Of a DNA stretch of 24,476 nucleotides, positions 8,111 through 14,335 are shown one piece after another. The translations under genes and the position numbers were made by a program. Positions within the stretch are counted from its first letter, which is position 1. Each line of letters starts with the position of its first letter. Under the pieces are notes generated by a model, which was not told the origin of the DNA, searched no databases, and saw only the letters and a program-made list of their open reading frames with translations. Source of the stretch: an uncultured Bdellovibrio sp. (GTDB lineage Bacteria; Bdellovibrionota; Bdellovibrionia; Bdellovibrionales; Bdellovibrionaceae); assembly GCF_946478835.1 (NCBI RefSeq), contig NZ_CAMLDV010000040.1:1-24476 (forward strand), in the 5' to 3' direction.

Positions 8111-8446
8111 ATGGCGTACGGAATTATTCACTTCTTTCCTAATGGAACCAAAGAACAATACGATGCGACTCTAGCATTAGTCCATCCCGATAAAAACTCA
8201 CTCCCAAAAGGACAGCTTGTTCATATCGCCGGCCCTACAAAAGACGGTTGGACCGTTTCGGTCGTGCATGATTCCAAAGAGTCCTGGGAAAAATTTAAAA
8301 ATGAAACTTTGATGCCAAAACTAACTGGTGGAGTTAAAGGTGGTTTCTCGGGTCCTCCACAAGAAACGGCTTTTGAAATCTATAACTTCAGACAAGCCAG
8401 TGGCAGTGCTAAATCCAGCGAGTCACAAAGAGAGGCTAATATTTAA
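8111..8446 (+). CDS. Small protein, probable dimeric alpha/beta-barrel fold
   Basis: 111 aa with a good AAAGGAGAG ribosome binding site. It has no signal peptide or membrane segment. The pattern of strand (MAYGIIHFFPNGT), helix (KEQYDATLALVHP), strand (QLVHIAGPTKDGWTVSVVHDS), helix (KESWEKFKNETLMPKL) and final strand is that of ferredoxin-like dimeric alpha/beta-barrel proteins, such as antibiotic-biosynthesis-monooxygenase-like and stress-responsive A/B-barrel proteins. No catalytic residues can be named and the biological role is unknown. The C-terminal Ser-rich tail is probably disordered. Its stop lies 7 bases from the stop of the convergent gene on the other strand. Confidence 0.7.
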   Translation: MAYGIIHFFPNGTKEQYDATLALVHPDKNSLPKGQLVHIAGPTKDGWTVSVVHDSKESWEKFKNETLMPKLTGGVKGGFSGPPQETAFEIYNFRQASGSAKSSESQREANI

Positions 8447-8462
8447 ACGGTATTTACTGTTT
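8445..8462. other. Hairpin overlapping two convergent stop codons
   Basis: AAACGGTA pairs with TACTGTTT (7 bp including a G-U) around a short T-rich loop. The stop codons of the convergent genes at 8446 (+) and 8454 (-) lie within it. No clear T tract follows, so it would be at best a weak shared terminator. Confidence 0.3.
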
Positions 8463-8942
8463 GAAGCCCTTAAGACGTTCGTTTTCGGATTCAAGAACAC
8501 GGACCAATGTTTTTAGGTCCGTGACTTCATCCTTCAGTTGGAAGATTTGCTCTTCTTTTTCCTGAAGGATTTGTGTGTAGGCTTTTTTGAGTTCGTTAAG
8601 AAGTTTGTTGGCGGCAGTCAAAATGGGCTCATCCTTATTTGCCTTCATGGCTTTGTCTAGGTCCTGAGCCTTCATTTCGTCTTTTGAAGAAGCTGACATA
8701 GTGTCACTACCTTTCATCATTCCATGATGAGCACCCACCAAGGCGCTTTCGCTTTCTTGGGAGGGGCGATGTACTCGTTGATGGGTACCCATCGGTTCGT
8801 CCATGATGAAGTACTTGCCGTCTTCAAATCGGAATTTAATGTCGTCAGCTTTGATTCTACGGCGGAGTGTACTCACACTAATTTTGTACTTAGTGGAATA
8901 GTCCGTTAGCGGTAACCAAGAACCAACTTGCTCTACGTTCAT
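8454..8942 (-). CDS. Helix-turn-helix DNA-binding protein with C-terminal coiled coil
   Basis: The ATG at 8942 is preferred over 8954 because GGGGA lies at proper spacing before it; the product is 162 aa. Residues about 8-50 (WLPLTDYSTKYKISVSTLRR ... FEDGKYFIMDEP) look like an excisionase/MerR-type winged helix-turn-helix, with STKYKISVSTLRRRI as the recognition unit. A His/Ser/Met-rich linker follows, then a coiled coil from about 105 to 160 with heptads (ELKKAYTQILQEKEEQIFQL, LKTLVRVLESENERL). It probably dimerises or oligomerises through the coil and binds DNA. No cofactor or ligand domain is present, and it is not matched to a named regulator. It is divergent from the patatin gene, with a 271-bp region holding repeated candidate sites between them. 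Confidence 0.72.
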   Translation of the reverse strand: MNVEQVGSWLPLTDYSTKYKISVSTLRRRIKADDIKFRFEDGKYFIMDEPMGTHQRVHRPSQESESALVGAHHGMMKGSDTMSASSKDEMKAQDLDKAMKANKDEPILTAANKLLNELKKAYTQILQEKEEQIFQLKDEVTDLKTLVRVLESENERLKGFKQ

Positions 8943-9013
8943 TAAATTCCCCATTCAAGCATTTCGGGAAGGTGGTCAGCCCTACTCAGCCTGCGTATCC
9001 AACATTATCACAC

Positions 9014-9125
9014 GACTTCGGTCTGTCAAAGTTTGTGTGAGTAGTTATTCAAATTCAAGAAAATTCAGGACCTTGATCTGGTTAATCATGTGTCAAATGC
9101 TGCCTATCCACTAGACCTTGGTCTG
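9014..9125 (+). repeat. Three GACCTTGGTCTG-like direct repeats in divergent intergenic region
   Basis: Three 12-mers occur in the same orientation: GACTTCGGTCTG at 9014, GACCTTGATCTG at 9069 and GACCTTGGTCTG at 9114. The third sits in the near-palindrome AGACC-TT-GGTCT (9113-9124). Start-to-start spacings are 55 and 45 bases. They lie between the helix-turn-helix gene and the patatin gene and are candidate binding sites for an auto-regulator. The core GACCTTGGTC recurs upstream of moxR. Confidence 0.45.
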
Positions 9126-9132
9126 ACTACGC

Positions 9133-9161
9133 AACCCTAAGTCATGGATTTTCTTAGGGTT
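9133..9161. promoter_or_regulatory. 9-bp perfect inverted repeat upstream of the patatin gene
   Basis: AACCCTAAG (9133-9141) and CTTAGGGTT (9153-9161) are separated by 11 bases, 53 bases before the patatin ATG. There is no T tract, so this is more likely an operator or 5' UTR hairpin than a terminator. The 20-base centre-to-centre spacing is about two helical turns, which suits a dimeric repressor. Confidence 0.42.
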
Positions 9162-9213
9162 GAAAGAATTCTTTGCTCCTTTTGGAGGAAAGTCCGATAC
9201 TAAAGGAATCAAT

Positions 9214-10413
9214 ATGCGGATTCGTGATAAGAAAAAAGTGGCCCTAGTATTGAGCGGTGGCGGCATTAAAGCTGCGGCTTTTCACATTGGGGTTTGCTTA
9301 GCTTTACAAGAAAAAGGATTCAAGTTTGCTGGCGGAACCAAAGAGATGGTGCGTCAGAACTTTAAGGACGATGATCCTTTTACGATCCGTTTGTACGTGG
9401 GTTCCAGCGCTGGAGCTTTTGTCGCTTCGATTCTTGCTGCCGGCTACTCCGTTGAATCTTTGATCAACGCTTTCCAAATCGGATCAGGGACCACACCGAC
9501 TTTTGATAAATCGGATCTTCGTTATTTAAAGCCGATTTCTTATCGCGATATTTTCAACCTCAACTCAAGCGGTCTTTTGAAGTTCATTCCTAGAACTTTG
9601 ATGGAAAAAGCTTTGGTCACCGGAGGTCTGGAATCGCTTTTAAAAAACGGTTTGAAACTGAACGGTCTTTTCTCAACCAAGGGAATCGAAAGTTATCTGC
9701 GTAAAGAGGTCCTGCTGGATAACGACTTTGCTCGTTTGGGCGTGGGCCTTTTTATCATCGGCACACAATTGAATCATACCCGTAAAGCCATCTTCGGAAA
9801 TTTCCCGGAGTCTTATAAAAACGAAAGCACGAAGTACATCAACTATGCGACCATCAGCGATGCAGTGGCTTGCTCAACTTCTTTGCCGCCGGTTTTTGCT
9901 CCTTACGGAATCACTCGTCCCGATGGAAAAGAGATTTTCTATTATGACGGAGAAATCCGCGACACTCTTTCAACCCACGTGGCCGCTGACTACGGAGCTG
10001 ATTTAGTTATTTCTTCTTACTCGATTCAGCCTTACCACTACACGAAAGAGATGGGTTCACTCCATGACTATGGAATTCCGCTCATTGCCAACCAAGCTCT
10101 TTACCAAGTGGTTCAGCAAAAGATCACTCGTCATATTCAATACAAAAACGATATTCGCGGAATCTACAATGCGGTGGATGGCTACTTCAAACAGATGAAC
10201 TTGCCTCCAGAGCATCGTGATAAACTCCTTGAAATCATTCGCAATCGCGTAAACTACCGCCCCGAAGTGGATTACATCTATATCTCTCCACGCCCACAGA
10301 ACTACGAAATGTTCTTCGTTGATCACTTTAGCTTAAATCCCGAAATCCTAGCGCGCATCGTGCGTATCGGATTTAAATCAGGCATCAACGCCCTCCGCCA
10401 GTTCGACATCTAA
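9214..10413 (+). CDS. Patatin-like phospholipase family protein
   Basis: The ATG at 9214 is preceded by AAAGGA. An in-frame TTG at 9160 inside the inverted repeat is less likely, and starting at 9214 places the first beta strand at the N terminus as usual. In the 399-aa protein the oxyanion motif SGGGIKAAAFHIG lies near residue 13, the nucleophile elbow is GSSAG (Ser65) and the catalytic Asp is in YYDGEIRD (Asp245; DGE in place of the common DGG/DGA). These are the Ser-Asp dyad elements of patatins, which hydrolyse acyl chains from phospholipids or lysophospholipids. No signal peptide is seen, so it is cytoplasmic or exported by another route. In predators or pathogens such lipases may attack host membranes; here the target is not known. 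Convergent with tgpA-like, 39 bases apart. Confidence 0.9.
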   Translation: MRIRDKKKVALVLSGGGIKAAAFHIGVCLALQEKGFKFAGGTKEMVRQNFKDDDPFTIRLYVGSSAGAFVASILAAGYSVESLINAFQIGSGTTPTFDKSDLRYLKPISYRDIFNLNSSGLLKFIPRTLMEKALVTGGLESLLKNGLKLNGLFSTKGIESYLRKEVLLDNDFARLGVGLFIIGTQLNHTRKAIFGNFPESYKNESTKYINYATISDAVACSTSLPPVFAPYGITRPDGKEIFYYDGEIRDTLSTHVAADYGADLVISSYSIQPYHYTKEMGSLHDYGIPLIANQALYQVVQQKITRHIQYKNDIRGIYNAVDGYFKQMNLPPEHRDKLLEIIRNRVNYRPEVDYIYISPRPQNYEMFFVDHFSLNPEILARIVRIGFKSGINALRQFDI

Positions 10414-10452
10414 AAGGTGCCTGCTTCTTTTTTCTGGCTACAGCGCGCAAAA

Positions 10453-12378
10453 TTAGCGATGACTTTCCCGCCAAAACGCCAATATTTTTTTTGCGTCTTC
10501 TTCCGGATTCATTCGTGCATATATTTTTTGATCATAGAAACGACCGATTCGGTTGAGGATATCCTTATCTTGAGGAAACTCTTTTTGCAGTCTCTCAAGA
10601 AAACTTAAAGGCGGTTCAGAAAGCTCTCGCGGGAGTCTTTGATTCTGCGCCCATGTCTCTACCGCATGAATCAAAACTTGTTCTTCCGTCAGTAAACCTT
10701 TCTGTTTAAAAAGACTGCGGAAAATAAAAACAAAGAGAACAAGAATGATTGCGAGAGCGAACGACAAACCCGCTTTATATTCGGTAAAACTTTTCCAAAG
10801 ACTTTGTTGAGAAGATTTATCGAAGTCGATGAGGAAATAAGTCCATCGGTAGTTGAGGTTCTCAACCCAAAAACTCATTTCATCCCACAAAAGGAATTGT
10901 TCTTTGGCTGGAGGACGCCAATCGACGGATCTCGCGAAGGCTCTTTGATCTTCTTCTGAAAGACCGAAAAATTCTTCAGCTCCGATGATGATTCGTAATG
11001 GAGCGACCCACATCGTGGGATCAATTCGCTTCCAAGATTTACCGGTGTAAACTTCAACCCATGCGTGGGCGTCTTTTTGAGCGATCTTCCAAAAATCCCC
11101 AAGTGGATTGTATCTTCCACCCTGATAACCCACGACAACTCGTGAAGGAATACCGAGGGACCTCGCGAGAGTTGCGTAGGCTCCAGCAAAGTGTTCACAG
11201 AATCCTTGTTTTCTTTCGAAGAGGAATTTTTCTAAATCATTGGGTCCGTAAATTCCGGGACTTAATGTGTAAACAAATCCGCCCTCGGCAAAAAGTTTTT
11301 GAATTTCTTTAAGGCGGTCTTCTTCGCTTAAGTTTTTCTTTTTTATATTTTCAACCCATTCAAAGACACGGCCTTGTACGGGCGGAGCTTTTAAAAATTC
11401 TTCGTCGGGTACTTCTTTATTTATTCCTGCTTCTGTCCAAATTGCGCGATAGACCGATGGCTTTGAAATAGGACGTGAAGCTCTAAAGATAGATTGATGA
11501 AGAGGCAGAACCGTATTGGATTCGAGTTGCACTCTTTGAGTTCCATCCAAAACGAATAAGAACGTCTGCGATGTAGGTTCCATCGCGACCTCATACGTGT
11601 ATTCTTTCTCAGACTTTCTTTCTTCATGCGTCTGAAGAATCGGTCTTCCCGGTCGCCAGCTTAAACCACGTGATGATGTTAAAACAGACCCGCGCCAATA
11701 AAGATCTGATGATTTTTTTAAAGGCAAATCTGAAATCTTCGCACGAAAAGCAATCGCAGGATTTGCCGCAAGCTCAGCAACTCTGCCTGGGTTGATTTCA
11801 TCAGTAAATCCGATTTCTCCATACTGTGATCCTCCACGCGACATCGCCCACGGCAAAACAAAGCGCGGAAACGCGAAGAACAAAATAACGGCCGCCGGAA
11901 TGGAAAGGACAAATATTTTGAGTAACGCTTTTGATCTTGCTGGAAGCCCTGACGGAAGAAGTGAATACCACAGTCCTCCAAAAGAAAGAGCCGAGGGAAG
12001 AATCCAATAGATATCGAGAGTGAAAAGAGACTTTACGGAAATCAGAACGAAGCCTAAAAGCACAACGAACTTATGATCCCGTTCCGTTTCGTAGTCCATG
12101 ATTCTTAATGCAGAAAGAGCCAAGAGAAATGTATAAGAGGGTTCTTGTCCAATGAGCGTCCGAAACTGAATCAATGTTTGCACAAGGAGCAGAATACTAA
12201 GGGCGCCCGTCACTTTTCTAGAAAGCGGTTTCCAGTTTAGGTTTTCTACGCCCCACTTCCAAAAAAGCATCGCAAAACTAAATACCGCAATCCATGTGGA
12301 AACTTCGAGAGCCACCATTGCCATCGCCGTCACAAATGAAATCGCTAAGGCTTTCTGCGAATAAAACTTTCTGGTCAC
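10453..12378 (-). CDS. TgpA-like membrane transglutaminase (DUF3488 plus transglutaminase core)
   Basis: 641 aa from a GTG start that overlaps the DUF58 stop by 4 bases (GTGA), with GGAG at good spacing. The N-terminal part holds several membrane helices (about residues 10-185). A periplasmic transglutaminase-like domain follows with triad Cys394 (QGFCEHFAG), His438 (DAHAWVEVY) and Asp453 (RIDPTMW). A late membrane helix near 545-565 (FALAIILVLFVFIFRSLF) leads to a cytoplasmic C-terminal tail. TgpA of P. aeruginosa is the named relative, an essential membrane transglutaminase. The moxR-DUF58-transglutaminase set is a widespread conserved operon linked to envelope maturation and stress. The natural acyl donors are unknown. 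Confidence 0.93.
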   Translation of the reverse strand: MTRKFYSQKALAISFVTAMAMVALEVSTWIAVFSFAMLFWKWGVENLNWKPLSRKVTGALSILLLVQTLIQFRTLIGQEPSYTFLLALSALRIMDYETERDHKFVVLLGFVLISVKSLFTLDIYWILPSALSFGGLWYSLLPSGLPARSKALLKIFVLSIPAAVILFFAFPRFVLPWAMSRGGSQYGEIGFTDEINPGRVAELAANPAIAFRAKISDLPLKKSSDLYWRGSVLTSSRGLSWRPGRPILQTHEERKSEKEYTYEVAMEPTSQTFLFVLDGTQRVQLESNTVLPLHQSIFRASRPISKPSVYRAIWTEAGINKEVPDEEFLKAPPVQGRVFEWVENIKKKNLSEEDRLKEIQKLFAEGGFVYTLSPGIYGPNDLEKFLFERKQGFCEHFAGAYATLARSLGIPSRVVVGYQGGRYNPLGDFWKIAQKDAHAWVEVYTGKSWKRIDPTMWVAPLRIIIGAEEFFGLSEEDQRAFARSVDWRPPAKEQFLLWDEMSFWVENLNYRWTYFLIDFDKSSQQSLWKSFTEYKAGLSFALAIILVLFVFIFRSLFKQKGLLTEEQVLIHAVETWAQNQRLPRELSEPPLSFLERLQKEFPQDKDILNRIGRFYDQKIYARMNPEEDAKKILAFWRESHR

Positions 12379-13319
12379 GACACATCTCCAGCAGATAAAA
12401 GAGCCAGAGTTTCAAGACACATTTTCCAATGAGCGGAACCTCTTTCAAGAGGTGTCTTTTTATTGTTCAATTCGAGAGAATAAGCGTGCCCTCTTTTTTC
12501 TGCCTCATCTATCCAGAGACAAAGTTGGGAAACGCGTGCTTCAAAATCAGAAAGATGAGATGTTTGCTCCCAGGAAAACCGCAGAGAAGGTTTTTCCATC
12601 TCTTCAAAGTTTTTTACTAGCAGCTCTTGCCTTCTTGCACTCGCTCGCCAATCAATACGCATCATTGAGTCCGAGCTTTGGTATTCCCTGTGATCACGAA
12701 ATAGTCCTGAATTTTTTAATTCTTCAGAGCCATAGGATTTTTGTGGAAATTGCGAATCCCCTTTTCTTGCGGGGTAAACTAAAACTTCCCGAGGCTTTTT
12801 AAAAACCTTCCACGCACGCAGAAGGCCAAAAGGAAATGTGCTTTGCAGAATCAGGCGCGGAAGAATTACGCGTCCTCGTTTATTTGCTTTCCAGTAAACG
12901 GATACATTTTCTTCAGAAGAAGGATTTAAAGAAGATAACTCTGATCGTTCGTCTGTTTTTTCAAAGAAGACAACGAGGCTCCATGCCGGAGCTGTAAAAT
13001 AATTTTTGAGGTGTACAACTAAAACATTTCTTTCTTCCGCGAAAACATTTTCGGCATAAATATTTTCTGCCTCGACGCCATCCACATTCTTATTCGTAAT
13101 AAGAACACTGGTAAGAGCCACAGAAATTAAAAAGAAAACAAAGATATAAATAAGATTATTCGCATAACCGACCGCGAAGAAAAACAATACCAGCGCCATC
13201 GCTCCAAAAGCGAAACCGAAAGCACTTGGAACAATATATGTTCTTGTTCTTTTCCTAGACAGGAACTGGCGTGCTTTTTTGTAAAGCCCCTGCCCATTCA
13301 CGGCCTCGCTTGATGCCAT
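12375..13319 (-). CDS. DUF58 membrane protein
   Basis: 314 aa, ATG preceded by GGGAGGAAAT. Two membrane helices occur at about residues 28-75 (FGFAFGAMALVLFFFAVGYA, IYIFVFFLISVALTSVLI). The rest is soluble and carries the DUF58 signature GSEELKNSG...REYQSSDSMMRIDWRASAR followed by LLVKNFEEME. DUF58 proteins nearly always pair with MoxR ATPases; the C-terminal region may have a von Willebrand A-like fold acted on by MoxR. Its first 65 bases overlap the 3' end of moxR in another frame, and its stop overlaps the transglutaminase start, so the three genes are translationally coupled. Confidence 0.93.
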   Translation of the reverse strand: MASSEAVNGQGLYKKARQFLSRKRTRTYIVPSAFGFAFGAMALVLFFFAVGYANNLIYIFVFFLISVALTSVLITNKNVDGVEAENIYAENVFAEERNVLVVHLKNYFTAPAWSLVVFFEKTDERSELSSLNPSSEENVSVYWKANKRGRVILPRLILQSTFPFGLLRAWKVFKKPREVLVYPARKGDSQFPQKSYGSEELKNSGLFRDHREYQSSDSMMRIDWRASARRQELLVKNFEEMEKPSLRFSWEQTSHLSDFEARVSQLCLWIDEAEKRGHAYSLELNNKKTPLERGSAHWKMCLETLALLSAGDVS

Positions 13320-14169
13320 GATTTCCTCCCAGACGGTGACCTAATACAGGAACTAAAATTTGTTGCACATCTTCAGGGCGCACATAGCTTCGACCTTCCA
13401 TGAAGGCCCACGCCTTCGCCGCTTTTGCGAGAGCCATTCCCGCACGAGTCGAAAGAGGTGTTCCTTCAAATCCTGCACGACGAGATTTCTCTAAAAGATC
13501 CGCGATATAATTTGCGACGGCTTGTGATACTAGCACCTTTTCGACTTGAGAAAGAGCTTCCGAGATTTCATTCTCAGAGAAAATAGATTTCACGTTTTGC
13601 AAAAGATGACGTGGATCTTCACCTTGCAGAATGCGCACTTCCGTTTCCTTCGAAGCGTGATGCAATTCCAAGCTCATCAAAAATCGATCGAGCTGACTTT
13701 CAGGTAAGGGAAAAGTTCCCATCTGCTGATGCGGATTCTGTGTCGCAATCACATAGAAAGGACGAGGAAGAGCCCACGTATTTCCATCCACAGAAACTTC
13801 GCCCTCTTCCATTGCCTGAAGCAAAGCACTCTGCGTGCGGGGGCTTGCGCGATTGAGTTCATCAGCCATCACAAGTTGTGAAAACAGAGGTCCTTCATGA
13901 AAAACAAACTTATGCTCTTGCGGATGAAATACTTGCCCGCCGATTACATCGGCCGGAAGAAGATCAATTGTAAATTGAATGCGACGAGTTTTAAGACCTA
14001 AAAGTTTTCCAAGAACTTGCACCAAAGTGGTCTTTCCCACTCCGGGCAAGTCTTCAATCAAAAGATGTCCGCCTGCGAGCAAACAAGTGATTGCCAAACG
14101 GATTTCCACATTCTTATCCAGGACAACTTTCGACGCTTCAGAGATGAGTTCGTGAAACTTTTGATTCAT
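13255..14169 (-). CDS. MoxR-family AAA+ ATPase
   Basis: 304 aa from ATG at 14169 (MNQKFHELISEASKVVL, the usual MoxR N terminus); the open frame extends to a TTG at 14232 without family similarity. Motifs in order: Walker A GVGKTTL near residue 50, Walker B VMADELNRASPRTQSALLQAM, sensor ATQNPHQQMGTFPLPESQLDRF, then the C-terminal lid with STRAGMALAKAAKAW and YVRPEDV. MoxR ATPases act as chaperones that mature or insert cofactors or complexes, usually with a VWA or DUF58 partner. The ribosome binding site is weak (AAGA). It is first in the operon with the DUF58 and transglutaminase genes and divergent from the fibre gene. Confidence 0.93.
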   Translation of the reverse strand: MNQKFHELISEASKVVLDKNVEIRLAITCLLAGGHLLIEDLPGVGKTTLVQVLGKLLGLKTRRIQFTIDLLPADVIGGQVFHPQEHKFVFHEGPLFSQLVMADELNRASPRTQSALLQAMEEGEVSVDGNTWALPRPFYVIATQNPHQQMGTFPLPESQLDRFLMSLELHHASKETEVRILQGEDPRHLLQNVKSIFSENEISEALSQVEKVLVSQAVANYIADLLEKSRRAGFEGTPLSTRAGMALAKAAKAWAFMEGRSYVRPEDVQQILVPVLGHRLGGNHGIKRGREWAGALQKSTPVPV

Positions 14170-14224
14170 AGATCTTAACGATACGTGGGCTTTGAATATT
14201 GAACCAATGTTTTGACGGCGGCGC

Positions 14225-14238
14225 CTGACCAAGGTCTA
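14225..14238 (-). promoter_or_regulatory. Fourth copy of the GACCTTGGTC site, upstream of moxR
   Basis: Read on the - strand the sequence is TAGACCTTGGTCAG. It shares an exact 12-mer, TAGACCTTGGTC, with 9112-9123. It lies about 58 bases before the moxR ATG, in the divergent region between moxR and the fibre gene. It may be a shared operator or part of a promoter. A single 12-mer match within a window this size is expected by chance. Confidence 0.3.
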
Positions 14239-14290
14239 TTAATCGTTTTTTGTTTTGATTAACATTTTTGCCTCAATAAATATAAACACG

Positions 14291-14308
14291 ATAAATTTAT
14301 AATCAAAA
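14291..14308 (+). promoter_or_regulatory. Candidate promoter region for the fibre gene
   Basis: A perfect TATAAT (14298-14303) lies 33 bases before the GTG start, inside a very AT-rich stretch with the palindrome ATAAATTTAT (14291-14300). TTTTGATT (14253-14260) and AATCAAAA (14301-14308) form a distant inverted repeat. No good -35 hexamer is found at 16-18 bases, so the call is weak. Confidence 0.3.
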
Positions 14309-14335
14309 TTTAGTTTTTAACACCCTGGAGGCCTG

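Noticed and set aside
8498..8523. 8-bp inverted repeat CACGGACC/GGTCCGTG
   Set aside because: Lies inside the helix-turn-helix coding sequence with no T tract; several 8-bp inverted repeats are expected by chance in this window.
9160..9213. TTG start for the patatin gene at 9160
   Set aside because: Lies in the inverted repeat and has no Shine-Dalgarno at correct spacing; ATG 9214 has AAAGGA and gives a normal N terminus.
10417..10608. 63-aa + strand frame after the patatin gene
   Set aside because: Mostly antisense to the end of the transglutaminase gene, without a ribosome binding site.
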